Shown here piece after piece: positions 1 to 8,249 of a DNA stretch of 64,000 bases. The position numbers were made by a program, and so were the translations under genes. Numbering within the stretch: the first letter of the stretch is position 1; the number at the start of each line of letters is the position of its first letter. The stretch comes from JAFGPL01 sp963781805 (GTDB lineage Bacteria > Bacteroidota > Bacteroidia > Bacteroidales > UBA10428), in NCBI GenBank assembly GCA_963781805.1, contig CAWAHF010000004.1, positions 6,181,680 to 6,245,679 of the forward strand, written 5' to 3'. The notes beneath the pieces are model-generated. The model searched no databases. It was not told where the DNA came from and saw only the letters and a list, made by a program, of their open reading frames with translations.

Positions 1-2
1 TT

Positions 3-1928
3 CCTTATGTTGTTGGGAACATCGAGCGATTCGAAAAAGAAGAGGGGAACCCTTTTCTTAACGGTAAAAAAAGTTCTCTATCCGGAGGACTCGACGGGAA
101 AGTCGCAATAACCAATGATTTTACGCTCGATTTCACCATCAATCCCGATTTTGGGCAGGTTGAGGCTGATCCTTCTGAAGTAAACCTTTCTGCTTTTGAA
201 ACATACTTTTCCGAAAGACGTCCTTTTTTTATTGAAGGAAAAGGTATCTATCAGTTTCAGCCTTCAAATACTATTGTGATTAGCAATATGGGCGCAGATA
301 ACCTCTTCTACTCGCGACGGATAGGAAGATATCCGCATTATTACCCGGATGTATCGGATTCGGAATATGTTGATATGCCGGAAGCATCCACAATTCTTGC
401 TGCCTCGAAACTTTCTGGAAAGACAAAAAAAGGACTATCTATTGGAGTACTTGAGAGTATAACAGCGAACGAAAAAGCGGTGATTGACAATGAAGGAATC
501 AGACGACAAGAGTCTGTCGAGCCGCTCACCAACTATTTTGTCGGACGTGTGCAAAAGGATTTTAACAAAGGGGAAAGTACAATCGGAGGAATATTCACGG
601 CGGTGAACAGGGATATCGAGAATCTTGCCCTGGATTATTTGCATCGCGCCGCTTATACCGGAGGAATCGACTTTAAACACAGTTGGAAAGAACGGACCTG
701 GTATGTGGCAGGAAACGCAGAACTTAGCGATGTGACGGGTAAAGAAGAGGCCATTATTGCTACACAACAGTCTTCTGCAAGGTATTTTCAACGTCCTGAT
801 GCAACTTATTTATCAGTCGACTCTTCCCTGACATCACTTACTGGTTATGGGGGGACCATTAAATTTGGAAAGTCCAGCAAAAAAAGAGTTCAATTTCAGA
901 CCAGTGTTACAGTACGATCACCAGGACTGGAATTCAACGATATCGGCTATATGAGGTATTCTGATGTTATACACCATGGCACATGGGTAGCATACTATAT
1001 CAGAGATCCATTCTTTATCTTCAGAAATTTTTACCTGAATACAAATTACTGGATGTACTGGAATTTTTCAGGCAAGCTGCTTTCAAAATTTGCAAACACG
1101 AACTTCAGTATGCAATTTAAGAACAAATGGTATTTAAACGGTTCACTTACGCTAATCAGCAAAAATATCTCCACCAACCTATTGAGGGGAGGGCCTTCGA
1201 TTATCGTACCTGGGGGTGAAGAATTCAATTTGAATGTTTCAACAGATCAATCGAAAAAAATTTCGATGAACATCGGAACCTATCACGGTATTGGCGATTT
1301 GGATAGCTACCGGTATCATGAATACTGGCTGGGTGCAGATATCCGACCGATGAATGCAATGTCAATTTCTTTTGGACCGGATTACAACATTCAAAACAAT
1401 CAGCTGCAATATGTTGAAACCTCCGATATGAATAATGATCCAAGATATTTGTTTGCCAGACTGGATCAAAAGACCCTGAGTTTTACCTTCAGGTTAAACT
1501 TTACCCTTAATCCGGAACTTACGTTGGAATACTATGGACAACCTTTTGTTTCAGCAGGAAAGTATACTAATTTTAAAAGAATAACCGATACGCATGCAGG
1601 TGAGTTTCAAGACAGGTATCATGTTTTTTCACCTAATGAGATTAGTTATAATTCGGTAGATAATGTTTATAATATCGACGAGAATATAGATGGTACTAAT
1701 GACTATTCTTTTGATAATCCCGACTTCAATTTCCGGCAGTTTCGCTCCAATCTTGTAATTCGGTGGGAATATTCACCCGGCTCAACCCTTTTTCTTGTGT
1801 GGGCTCAAAGCAGGACAAGCACCGCGTCTGATGGATTATTTTCATACGGAACAGATATGAAAGACCTTTTCCGGGTGAAACCTCACGATGTATTCCTGGT
1901 GAAATTTTCTTATTGGTTTTCCTTATAA
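3..1928 (+). CDS. DUF5916 outer-membrane protein (5' end outside window)
   Basis: The reading frame is open from the window edge, so the N-terminus is missing and about 641 residues are visible. The segment NPDFGQVEADPSEVN followed by SERRPFFIEG is the hallmark of DUF5916 proteins of Bacteroidota, which carry an N-terminal CBM9-like domain and a C-terminal beta-barrel-like region. The rest is rich in alternating aromatic and polar strands and ends in a phenylalanine-containing strand (FSYWFSL), as expected of an outer-membrane barrel. The family has no proven function; a role at the outer membrane is inferred. The first in-frame ATG inside the window is at 276, but homology clearly extends upstream of it. 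Confidence 0.85.
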   Translation, partial: PYVVGNIERFEKEEGNPFLNGKKSSLSGGLDGKVAITNDFTLDFTINPDFGQVEADPSEVNLSAFETYFSERRPFFIEGKGIYQFQPSNTIVISNMGADNLFYSRRIGRYPHYYPDVSDSEYVDMPEASTILAASKLSGKTKKGLSIGVLESITANEKAVIDNEGIRRQESVEPLTNYFVGRVQKDFNKGESTIGGIFTAVNRDIENLALDYLHRAAYTGGIDFKHSWKERTWYVAGNAELSDVTGKEEAIIATQQSSARYFQRPDATYLSVDSSLTSLTGYGGTIKFGKSSKKRVQFQTSVTVRSPGLEFNDIGYMRYSDVIHHGTWVAYYIRDPFFIFRNFYLNTNYWMYWNFSGKLLSKFANTNFSMQFKNKWYLNGSLTLISKNISTNLLRGGPSIIVPGGEEFNLNVSTDQSKKISMNIGTYHGIGDLDSYRYHEYWLGADIRPMNAMSISFGPDYNIQNNQLQYVETSDMNNDPRYLFARLDQKTLSFTFRLNFTLNPELTLEYYGQPFVSAGKYTNFKRITDTHAGEFQDRYHVFSPNEISYNSVDNVYNIDENIDGTNDYSFDNPDFNFRQFRSNLVIRWEYSPGSTLFLVWAQSRTSTASDGLFSYGTDMKDLFRVKPHDVFLVKFSYWFSL

Positions 1929-2056
1929 AGGGAAATAAATCATATCAGCAGTTAGTTGACTAATCTACTGGTAAGGATGGACAAATATGCTGCCCTTTTT
2001 TCACTAACGAAATTTTGACCTTGCTACAAGATACGGTGCAAAATTTTCAATCTTCA

Positions 2057-2079
2057 CTCCTCGACTCCGCTCGGAATGA
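2057..2079. repeat. short dispersed repeat, copy 1
   Basis: This 23-bp stretch around CGACTCCGCTCGGAATGA recurs with one change at 2352-2374. Both copies lie just downstream of a minus-strand tRNA gene. Each is preceded or followed by a second shared stretch (AAGGAGTAYAATCAAC at about 2136 and 2335). Similar CGACTCCGCTCGG strings occur as dispersed intergenic repeats in Bacteroidota genomes. Confidence 0.5.
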
Positions 2080-2161
2080 CACGCAAGACAATCTTCCAAT
2101 CACCAAGTCTCCTTTCATGCTCCGTAATTTAAGTGAAGGAGTACAATCAACCAATTTTCTG

Positions 2162-2234
2162 AGCGGTAGACGGGGTTCGAACCCGCGACCTTAAGCTTGG
2201 GAAGCTTACACTCTACCAACTGAGCTACTACCGC
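2162..2234 (-). tRNA. tRNA-Gly (CCC)
   Basis: The reverse complement folds into a full 73-nt cloverleaf. The acceptor arms GCGGTAG and CTACCGC pair perfectly. The D arm is GCTC...GAGT, the anticodon stem TAAGC/GCTTA encloses the loop TTCCCAA (anticodon CCC), and the T arm has the loop TTCGAAC. The discriminator base is T. CCA is not encoded. Confidence 0.95.
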
Positions 2235-2351
2235 AATTCATTTTTATTACCGGCCAAAAATATAAAATATATCTATTATTAATAGCCATAAACTTCTAAA
2301 ATCTTTCTGACTTTCATATTTCAAAACTTCAGCAAAGGAGTATAATCAACT

Positions 2352-2374
2352 CTCCTCGACTCCGCTCGGAGTGA
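2352..2374. repeat. short dispersed repeat, copy 2
   Basis: Second copy of the 23-bp repeat at 2057-2079. Here ACTCC and GGAGT can pair into a small hairpin with a GCTC loop. It ends only 5 bp before the 3' end of the tRNA-Thr gene, so it may act as that transcript's terminator or processing signal, although no T-run follows it. Confidence 0.5.
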
Positions 2375-2378
2375 AAAG

Positions 2379-2451
2379 AGCCTCTCACGGGACTCGAACC
2401 CGCGACCTGCTCATTACGAATGAGCTGCTCTACCAGCTGAGCTAAAGAGGC
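2379..2451 (-). tRNA. tRNA-Thr (CGT)
   Basis: The reverse complement forms a complete 73-nt cloverleaf. The acceptor arm is GCCTCTT with GAGAGGC (one G-T pair), the D arm is GCTC/GAGC, the anticodon stem GCTCA/TGAGC encloses the loop TTCGTAA (anticodon CGT), and the T arm has the loop TTCGAGT. It lies 144 bp upstream (in its own direction) of tRNA-Gly on the same strand and may share its transcript. CCA is not encoded. Confidence 0.95.
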
Positions 2452-2474
2452 TTATTAAACAGATGCAAATATAA

Positions 2475-3734
2475 TTATTTGTCATTGTATGCCTGCGAAT
2501 TCGAATTATTTTTCAGCGCCCTGATACGCTGCAGTAGCGTAGGATGTGAATAGTGAAAAAATACATACGCAGGGTGGGGTGTCAGGTTTGTCAGGTTCTT
2601 ATGAGAAAGTTTTTTTAATGCAGAAATAAGATAATCTGCTTTAAAATATTTTCCTGCAAACCGGTCTGCTCCGTATTCATTTTTTCTTGAAAAGATGTTC
2701 ATCAATAACCCGGATATAAGTGCAACCGGACTATAAATCATTCCAAATGCGACCAGTGCCAGGTGAAAACTTGGTTGGTGAGAACCCAGAGCGCGGGATA
2801 ATTGCGGACTATCTACCAATAACGAAAAAATGTAAAGTGTAATACCTGTTTGAATAATTCCAAGGATTAATCCAATCAGGGTATGTTTTAATTTATAATG
2901 TCCAATTTCGTGCGCGAGCACAGCGACAATCTCGTTTACCGATAAATCCTGTATCAATGTATCGTAAAGTACAATTCGTTTCTTTGCACCCAGGCCTGTA
3001 AAATAAGCATTCGCCTTGGTAGAACGTTTTGAGCCATCGATTACATAAATATTCTTCAATTTAAATCCGGCATTCTGGCTAAAGTTTTCAATTGCACTTT
3101 TAAGTTCTCCTTCTTCCAGTGGCTTTTGTTTGTTAAATAGAGGTACAATCAGGTTGGAATAAAACATAGACATAAAAATTGAAAACGCTGAGAATGCGAT
3201 AAGTGCATATATCCAGAACATACTGGTAGTTTTCAAATAAAACCAGATAATCAGCGAGAGTAGTCCCCCGCCAATAATGGCACCAATCAGCCAGCCTTTT
3301 AGTTTATCAAGAATATACGTTTTTGGGGTGGTTTTATTGAAACCGAATTTTTCTTCAATTACAAATGTATCATAAATCCCAAAGGGAGTATTGATAATGT
3401 CAGAAGCCAGCATTAAAATTCCAAAGAAAATCAAGGCAATAATAATAGGACTTGCTGAATAATTTCTGGCTATCTCATCAACTAAACTAAAGCCTCCCAG
3501 AAACAGCATGAGTATGATTAACAGGAAACTGAAAGAACTGGTGATCAAGGAAAACCGGTCATTGGTTTTTTTATATTCCTGAGATTTTTTGTATTGTTCC
3601 GCATCGTATACGTCTTTCACTTCTTCAGGCAGCTCAGCATTCATTCTGGAGGTATTAAGGATACTTAATATTCTTTCCAGGAGAAAATCAAATACAACTA
3701 TTCCGATAATGATATAAAAAACCGTGTTATACAT
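2475..3734 (-). CDS. M48 family zinc metalloprotease, Ste24/CAAX-protease type
   Basis: An integral inner-membrane metalloprotease of the Ste24/M48 family. The zinc motif HEIGH is at residues 275-279, and the downstream glutamate ligand is expected in NEYGADRFAG near residue 353. Hydrophobic segments occur near the N-terminus, around residues 65-110, 150-195 and after the HEIGH motif, matching the multi-pass Ste24 topology. At 419 aa it has the usual family length. Bacteria lack prenylated CAAX substrates, so membrane-protein quality control is the likely role, by inference from the family. It is a single gene, with a lipoprotein gene upstream on the same strand after a 47-bp gap. Confidence 0.9.
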   Translation of the reverse strand: MYNTVFYIIIGIVVFDFLLERILSILNTSRMNAELPEEVKDVYDAEQYKKSQEYKKTNDRFSLITSSFSFLLIILMLFLGGFSLVDEIARNYSASPIIIALIFFGILMLASDIINTPFGIYDTFVIEEKFGFNKTTPKTYILDKLKGWLIGAIIGGGLLSLIIWFYLKTTSMFWIYALIAFSAFSIFMSMFYSNLIVPLFNKQKPLEEGELKSAIENFSQNAGFKLKNIYVIDGSKRSTKANAYFTGLGAKKRIVLYDTLIQDLSVNEIVAVLAHEIGHYKLKHTLIGLILGIIQTGITLYIFSLLVDSPQLSRALGSHQPSFHLALVAFGMIYSPVALISGLLMNIFSRKNEYGADRFAGKYFKADYLISALKKLSHKNLTNLTPHPAYVFFHYSHPTLLQRIRALKNNSNSQAYNDK

Positions 3735-3781
3735 GAGCTATTTTTTAGAGATGCAAAAATAGGAATAAAATTATGAAATTC

Positions 3782-4783
3782 TTACTTTTCAATATCCATC
3801 TGTTGGTCCAGTGTCCTTCTTTGTTTCATTCTTTTATCTAATATATTGCGATATTGTTTAGATAAATTTGTGCTTTTAAGAGAGTCTGAAATTTGAATCC
3901 ATTTATTAGCAAGTTCCATCCTGTCTTCTATTTCGCAAACAAGGGCCATATTAAACGCTGCTTTTGCTGTAATATTCTTTTTTGATGATTCCATACCGTT
4001 TCTCCAGTATTCAGCTGCCTCATGCCACATATTTCTTTTGGCGTAAAAAGTACCTTCCTTCAGGAATTTATTTCCTTTTATATAATAAACTCTGTTGATA
4101 TCATCCTCCCAAAAAGGCGCCAACCCTCTAACCGCTTTTTGACCGTTTTCATAACACGATTGTACAAGCATATCGCCGCCGTCTGGCAGCTGATTCAAAG
4201 CTGCATTGCAGTCGTACCCTATTTCTGAGGCGCCGGTAGCATGATTAGATGTAAATGTACCAAAAACTAATAAAAGTTTTGGATAGAATATATTGTAGTC
4301 GAGATGATTATTTAGTTGATACTCAACGAAACACATTTCATCTGAAGGAATAAACTTTAAGGTATCAATTAAGTAAATATGGTTTATTAAAATGAGAGCA
4401 TCGGTGGAATCTTTTTTACATATCCTGGTTATTTCGGTCCAGTTATAATCTAAACCGGAACTTATTAAATCAAAGTTGTGTTGTTTTGAAATCAATATCG
4501 TGTCGAATTTGGGAGAGGTTTCAAGTTCATCACGCATACCAAATAGAATATCCTTGGCCAGTTTATAGTAATTAAACTCAGGATCAAGTTTCAGGTTGTC
4601 AATAGAATCAAACCTGCCTGCTGGCATTGTATATTCATTGTGAACCATAGCCAATGAAATCTTTTTAATTCCGGATGGTAAGGAAACCTCTCCTGGCAGA
4701 AGCAGATCAATTTTGGTCAATCCATATGGACTGCATGAAGCAAGTAAAGTGATAAGAAAAACTATGATTGTTTTTTTTGTCAT
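3782..4783 (-). CDS. lipoprotein, DUF6340-like, with C-terminal TPR-like helices
   Basis: The N-terminus is a lipoprotein signal peptide with lipobox LLASC, so Cys16 or Cys17 should be lipidated and the protein exported to the periplasmic side of a membrane. The body (ISLAMVHNEY, DALILINHIY, AFNMALVCEIEDRMELANKW) resembles the DUF6340 group of Bacteroidota lipoproteins, which have an N-terminal mixed domain and tetratricopeptide-like helices near the C-terminus (about residues 235-300). The function is unknown. The DUF number is from memory and should be treated as tentative; the lipoprotein call is firm. Confidence 0.65.
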   Translation of the reverse strand: MTKKTIIVFLITLLASCSPYGLTKIDLLLPGEVSLPSGIKKISLAMVHNEYTMPAGRFDSIDNLKLDPEFNYYKLAKDILFGMRDELETSPKFDTILISKQHNFDLISSGLDYNWTEITRICKKDSTDALILINHIYLIDTLKFIPSDEMCFVEYQLNNHLDYNIFYPKLLLVFGTFTSNHATGASEIGYDCNAALNQLPDGGDMLVQSCYENGQKAVRGLAPFWEDDINRVYYIKGNKFLKEGTFYAKRNMWHEAAEYWRNGMESSKKNITAKAAFNMALVCEIEDRMELANKWIQISDSLKSTNLSKQYRNILDKRMKQRRTLDQQMDIEK

Positions 4784-4882
4784 TAATTCTGAATTCTTAA
4801 TTTCCAGTCTGAAATAATTTCCTTAACAGCCAGTGAACATATTTAATTTAAATATTGATCTGTAACATGGAAGGGCTGATTC

Positions 4883-5149
4883 TTACCCAAATTTATAATG
4901 TTTCTTTATTGCCTGGTCTATTTTCCATTTACACTCTACTCCTTGTTCAAACACGACCCAGTCGCCCTGTCCAAAACTAATTGTATTCCCTTGGTTATCT
5001 GTTACAGTGGCATGTCCTTCAAGGATAAGACAAGTTTCTTTAGCTTCATAAAACCAGGGAAATTCTGATGGCTCTTTACTCCAAATGCTCCACGATTTAG
5101 CCTGGGAAATTTCCTGTTCGGAAGGCTTTTTTACTTTCATCATATTCAT
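4883..5149 (-). CDS. small cupin-domain protein (DUF861/Cupin_3 type)
   Basis: This is an 88-aa single-domain cupin. The central run FYEAKETCLILEGHATVTD followed by GQGDWVVFEQGVECKW matches the two conserved cupin strands of the DUF861 family (ureidoglycine aminohydrolase and EutQ relatives). The classical HxH metal ligands are missing, with only Glu, Cys and His positions that could bind a metal, so catalysis is doubtful. It lies alone between a lipoprotein gene and a divergent helical protein. A small-molecule binding or stress role is all that can be inferred. Confidence 0.75.
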   Translation of the reverse strand: MNMMKVKKPSEQEISQAKSWSIWSKEPSEFPWFYEAKETCLILEGHATVTDNQGNTISFGQGDWVVFEQGVECKWKIDQAIKKHYKFG

Positions 5150-5234
5150 AAGATTTAATTTTTCAAATTTAAAGGGATAAATTTACAAAACTGTATTTTT
5201 AAATTTATGTTGCACCTTATATTTATTTTCTTCG

Positions 5235-5753
5235 ATGAACTTCAGAGATCAGCTTGTAGACAGCTCTAAAATGATTGGAGATATTGTGATCCGGAACGTT
5301 GGATGTCATCCGGATTACTATAAACAAATCCTGGAACTGGTTCTTTATGAGCCAATGCCCATGTCGTCGAGAGCTGGCAGGGTATTGAACGTATGTACCG
5401 AAAATTATCCTTATTTGTTCCAACCGCATGTGAAAGATGTTCTGAACCATCTTAAAAAGAAGAAAGAGTTACATCGCTGTATATTGAAAATATTTGCCGA
5501 AATACCTGTGCACTTAGACAAAAATCAGGAAGGAATTCTCATTAACTCGTGTTTTGACTGGTTGGCAGACGATTCACAATCTATTGCCACCAAAGCATAT
5601 TGCATGGATATTCTTGCAAACTTTGCAGAAAAAGAACCTGAAATAATTCCTGAATTGATAAGTATACTTAAAGAATTATTACCGGCAGGTTCACCCGGAA
5701 TTATTAGCCGAGCTTCAAGAATCATTAAAAAGTTGTCAGGCAGTAATTTTTAA
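5235..5753 (+). CDS. HEAT-repeat-like helical protein of unknown function
   Basis: This 172-aa protein is almost entirely amphipathic helices in pairs, for example YYKQILELVLYEP, LFQPHVKDVLNHLKKKK, TKAYCMDILANFAEKEPE and IIPELISILKELLPAG. That pattern suggests an ARM/HEAT-type solenoid, usually a protein-binding scaffold. It has no signal peptide or membrane segment, so it should be cytoplasmic. No catalytic motif is visible. It is transcribed divergently from the cupin gene and convergently to the HAD phosphatase, with an inverted-repeat element between it and the latter. Confidence 0.65.
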   Translation: MNFRDQLVDSSKMIGDIVIRNVGCHPDYYKQILELVLYEPMPMSSRAGRVLNVCTENYPYLFQPHVKDVLNHLKKKKELHRCILKIFAEIPVHLDKNQEGILINSCFDWLADDSQSIATKAYCMDILANFAEKEPEIIPELISILKELLPAGSPGIISRASRIIKKLSGSNF

Positions 5754-5760
5754 AAATAAT

Positions 5761-5914
5761 TTAATTCTACTTTGACACATTAAAAAAATCAACCTGTTTT
5801 TACCCTTAATCCCTGAAGGGAACAGGTTGATTTTTCTGTATTCTCCCTTCAGGGTCAGGGGTAAAAAATGCAGAAAAATCATGCTTTTTAACCAATCTGT
5901 CAAAGTAGAATTAA
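5761..5914. repeat. 154-bp inverted-repeat (MITE-like) element
   Basis: The ends are a perfect 17-bp inverted repeat, TTAATTCTACTTTGACA at 5761-5777 and its complement at 5898-5914. Nested inside are a second pair (TTTTACCC...CCCTGAAGGGA near 5797-5821 against TCCCTTCAGGG...GGGGTAAAA near 5846-5867) and a terminator hairpin. The element has no coding capacity and sits exactly between two convergent genes, with its right end supplying the stop codon of the HAD gene. TTAA at both outer ends could be a target duplication. No transposase is nearby. It may be a non-autonomous element or an elaborate bidirectional terminator. Confidence 0.55.
5784..5835. terminator. bidirectional hairpin terminator
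   Basis: The arms AAAAATCAACCTGTT (5784-5798) and its exact complement (5821-5835) form a 15-bp stem with A/T tracts on both sides, so it can end transcription from the plus-strand helical protein gene and the minus-strand HAD gene. Confidence 0.7.
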
Positions 5915-6576
5915 TTTTCGTCGATAATTAGGATACTTTTAAGTTCATCAGTAGTATGTGCCAGAAAAGTGGGGTTGCAGGCAGTTAGCTCCTCTTCGGA
6001 ACCATAGCCGTAAGTTACACCCACCGAGTCAATTTTACATTCACTGGCAGCCTTTATATCCATAATGGTGTCACCAATCATAACCGTTGGAGATTCTCTG
6101 TGAATTTGGAAATCATTTAAAATTTTTAAAACAAGTTCTGCTTTACCTGCATGTGTACCTGAAGCGTTGGCACCAGCCATACCTTTGAAAAAATGCTCAA
6201 TTTTAAAATGTTGTAAAACAATAAGCGCATTTTTTTCAAGTTTTGAGGTGGCTATATATAAATACGATGTTTCCGCCAACCGGGATAACAATTCTACCAC
6301 ACCGGGATAGATTTTTTTTTCGAATATTCCTTTTTCGGTATAATATTTCCGGAAATAAAACACCGCTTTCTCAAGTTCTCCGGCTGAGACACCAAAATGG
6401 TTCAAAAAAAGCTCCTGAAGCGGAATACCAATAAATCTGGCCAGATTATCCTCACTGTTAATTTCTCTTCCTAATGCATTCAGGGCTGACTTCATTGAGT
6501 TGACTATACCTTCCTGCGAGTCGGTAAGTGTTCCGTCAAGGTCAAACAGAATATTTTTATATCTTAGTTTCATCAT
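5911..6576 (-). CDS. HAD-superfamily phosphatase (phosphoglycolate phosphatase-like)
   Basis: A cytoplasmic 221-aa HAD subfamily IA hydrolase. Motif I is FDLDGTLTDSQEG near residue 11, with the nucleophilic and acid/base aspartates. Motif II is IATSK near residue 107, and motif III/IV is GDTIMDIKAA near residue 168. An alpha-helical cap lies between motifs I and II. The closest named relatives are Gph/PgpB-type phosphoglycolate or 5'-nucleotide phosphatases; the substrate cannot be fixed from sequence. The final stop codon lies inside the terminal repeat of the neighbouring 5761-5914 element, so the last residues (IIDEN) may have been altered by it. Confidence 0.85.
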   Translation of the reverse strand: MMKLRYKNILFDLDGTLTDSQEGIVNSMKSALNALGREINSEDNLARFIGIPLQELFLNHFGVSAGELEKAVFYFRKYYTEKGIFEKKIYPGVVELLSRLAETSYLYIATSKLEKNALIVLQHFKIEHFFKGMAGANASGTHAGKAELVLKILNDFQIHRESPTVMIGDTIMDIKAASECKIDSVGVTYGYGSEEELTACNPTFLAHTTDELKSILIIDEN

Positions 6577-6634
6577 AGTATTGCAAAATTATCATTCATT
6601 TCCACTAATTTTGCATAAAGGTTTAAAATCATTT

Positions 6635-6859
6635 ATGCATACATCGCTTGGAAAAAATATTATTATTGCCGGTGTCATGATTGTGATTGTTGGTGTTATT
6701 ATTTATTTTTTCGGTAATAAGCTTGGCTGGATTGGACATTTGCCGGGGGATATCCGAATTGAATCTGAACATTCAAAAGTCATTATCCCATTCACAACTA
6801 TGATACTTGCCAGTTTGGTGTTAACCCTGCTTGTCAATTTACTAAAAAGGTTATTTTAA
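6635..6859 (+). CDS. DUF2905 family small membrane protein
   Basis: The ATG at 6635 gives a 74-aa protein with two transmembrane helices (IIIAGVMIVIVGVIIYFFG and MILASLVLTLLVNLL) joined by the signature loop LGWIGHLPGDIRIE, which defines DUF2905. The open frame extends upstream to 6500, but that part is antisense to the HAD gene and has no family similarity, so the later start was chosen. The family is widespread and of unknown function. It starts about 60 bp from the divergent HAD gene. Confidence 0.85.
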   Translation: MHTSLGKNIIIAGVMIVIVGVIIYFFGNKLGWIGHLPGDIRIESEHSKVIIPFTTMILASLVLTLLVNLLKRLF

Positions 6860-6913
6860 TATTCTTTTCGTAAAATAATGGGCTTAATAGGTCATTTAAT
6901 TAAAGGGAATATT

Positions 6914-6921
6914 TATTTTTG
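6914..6921 (+). promoter_or_regulatory. -7 box of the THX gene promoter
   Basis: TATTTTTG matches the Bacteroidota -7 consensus TAnnTTTG. It lies 30 bp before the THX start, which would give a leader of about 24 nt. No clear -33 TTG is seen. Confidence 0.5.
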
Positions 6922-6951
6922 AAGGATATTTAACTAACTAATATAATTAAC

Positions 6952-7209
6952 ATGGGAAAAGGAGATAAAAAAACCAGACGTGGTAAGTTATTTTCCGGTT
7001 CATTTGGAGTAAAGAGATCTAAAAGAAAATCAAAACCGATAATTGCTGCAAAAAAACCTGCTGCAAAACCTTCAAAACCAAAAGTTGAAAAAGCTGAACC
7101 AGTTGCAGAAGTTATGGCACCTGTAGAACAGCCTGTAAATAAACCAACAAAAAGTACAAAAAAGGAACCTGCCGCCAAGGCACAGAAAGAGAAAGCTTCC
7201 GAAGAATAG
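6952..7209 (+). CDS. 30S ribosomal protein THX with extended C-terminal tail
   Basis: The first 30 residues, MGKGDKKTRRGKLFSGSFGV and the following KRSKRK, are diagnostic of the THX (bTHX) family, a small basic peptide that stabilises the head of the 30S subunit next to 16S rRNA. Typical THX proteins are 27-60 aa. This one has 85 aa because of a low-complexity tail rich in Lys, Pro, Ala and Glu (about residues 30-85), probably disordered. It is a stand-alone gene with its own promoter box and a strong terminator. Confidence 0.9.
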   Translation: MGKGDKKTRRGKLFSGSFGVKRSKRKSKPIIAAKKPAAKPSKPKVEKAEPVAEVMAPVEQPVNKPTKSTKKEPAAKAQKEKASEE

Positions 7210-7254
7210 ACATAAATATCAGATAACTATCCTGATTTGTAATTTATTGACAAT

Positions 7255-7284
7255 AACCGGTTCTTCCACAGACCGGTTTTTTTT
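7255..7284 (+). terminator. rho-independent terminator of the THX gene
   Basis: The stem AACCGGT/ACCGGTT with a 10-nt loop is followed directly by a run of Ts, 45 bp after the THX stop codon. Confidence 0.85.
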
Positions 7285-7390
7285 GTAAGTACTTCTATCA
7301 TCCAACTCCTGAAGTATTGTTTAGTACAGTTATTCCTGTTAAATATTGTTAAATGTTGCTGGTTAACAGATATTTAACAAAGTATTTTTA

Positions 7391-7398
7391 TAATTTTG
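7391..7398 (+). promoter_or_regulatory. -7 box upstream of the 7452 gene
   Basis: TAATTTTG is an exact TAnnTTTG match, 54 bp before the start codon. An ATTTAAC repeat lies just upstream, but no standard -33 element could be assigned. Confidence 0.45.
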
Positions 7399-7451
7399 TA
7401 TTGAAAAATTCATTCAGATAAAATGAATTGATAGTATAAACGGAATAGATC

Positions 7452-8174
7452 ATGAAAACAAATAGAGTCATCGAACTTGGAGTGGCGCCATTCCTGTTGA
7501 TTGTATTTTGTCTGATCTTCATATTTAAATCTGATCTTCAGGGACAACAGGGAAAAGCAAGAAAAAATCAGCCCGATATAAGGATTAATGTGCAACGTGG
7601 TTACGATCATCATGGAAATGTAAAGAGTTACGATTCCACGTATTCATTTACCTGGTCGACCGAAGGAAATGAAAATATTGATTCTGTATTAAGAAGTTTG
7701 AATAAAAATTTTGGTTTTTCGCACTTCGGTTTGAATGGCCCGTTTAAGATGCCATACGGCATAAATCCCAATGTGCCATCAGGTCAGTCATACAGGAATC
7801 TTAATCCCAACGATAGTTTGTATGGATATATAAATCCAAAAGACTCGGTATATTATTTTGATAATCCAAATTTATTTGATGATCCTTTTATCGAAGAGTT
7901 TTTTAATGACCCTTTCTTTGGAGGAAAAATGTCCTCCACTCCGGGAGCAAAACCGGATTTGTATGATCCATCTGACTCAACTTCAGAATATGTATTTCCA
8001 TTTAATATCCGAAGTATGATCGAGGAGCACAAACGGATGATGGAAGAAATGCACAAATTTTTTGATTTTAACGATCCCGGATACCCTGAATTTCAGGATT
8101 CTATACCTCTGAAATCCCGGAAACATATCAAACCTGTACTATTGAAAAATACCCCCAAAGGTCAGAAGATATAG
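7452..8174 (+). CDS. secreted or membrane-anchored protein of unknown function
   Basis: Not recognised. The 240-aa protein starts with a hydrophobic helix (about residues 11-27, VAPFLLIVFCLIFIF) that may be a signal peptide or membrane anchor. The remainder is acidic, rich in Asn, Pro, Asp and Phe, with short repeats of the type LNPNDSLYGYINPKDSVYYFDNP (split here at about residues 117-139) and FFNDPFFGG. A Met/Glu/His-rich helix (MIEEHKRMMEEMHKFF) lies near residue 193. No enzymatic motif is visible. The composition suggests an envelope protein. It stands alone between a terminator and a transporter remnant. Confidence 0.6.
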   Translation: MKTNRVIELGVAPFLLIVFCLIFIFKSDLQGQQGKARKNQPDIRINVQRGYDHHGNVKSYDSTYSFTWSTEGNENIDSVLRSLNKNFGFSHFGLNGPFKMPYGINPNVPSGQSYRNLNPNDSLYGYINPKDSVYYFDNPNLFDDPFIEEFFNDPFFGGKMSSTPGAKPDLYDPSDSTSEYVFPFNIRSMIEEHKRMMEEMHKFFDFNDPGYPEFQDSIPLKSRKHIKPVLLKNTPKGQKI

Positions 8175-8249
8175 ATTAGGTCTCAGTCACAAACCTAAGC
8201 ATTAATTTTTTATCTGAAAATTAGCTGCCTTGATGTTTCATTGATAAGA

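Noticed and set aside
5761..5914. complete insertion sequence
   Set aside because: There is no transposase or open reading frame within the inverted repeats.
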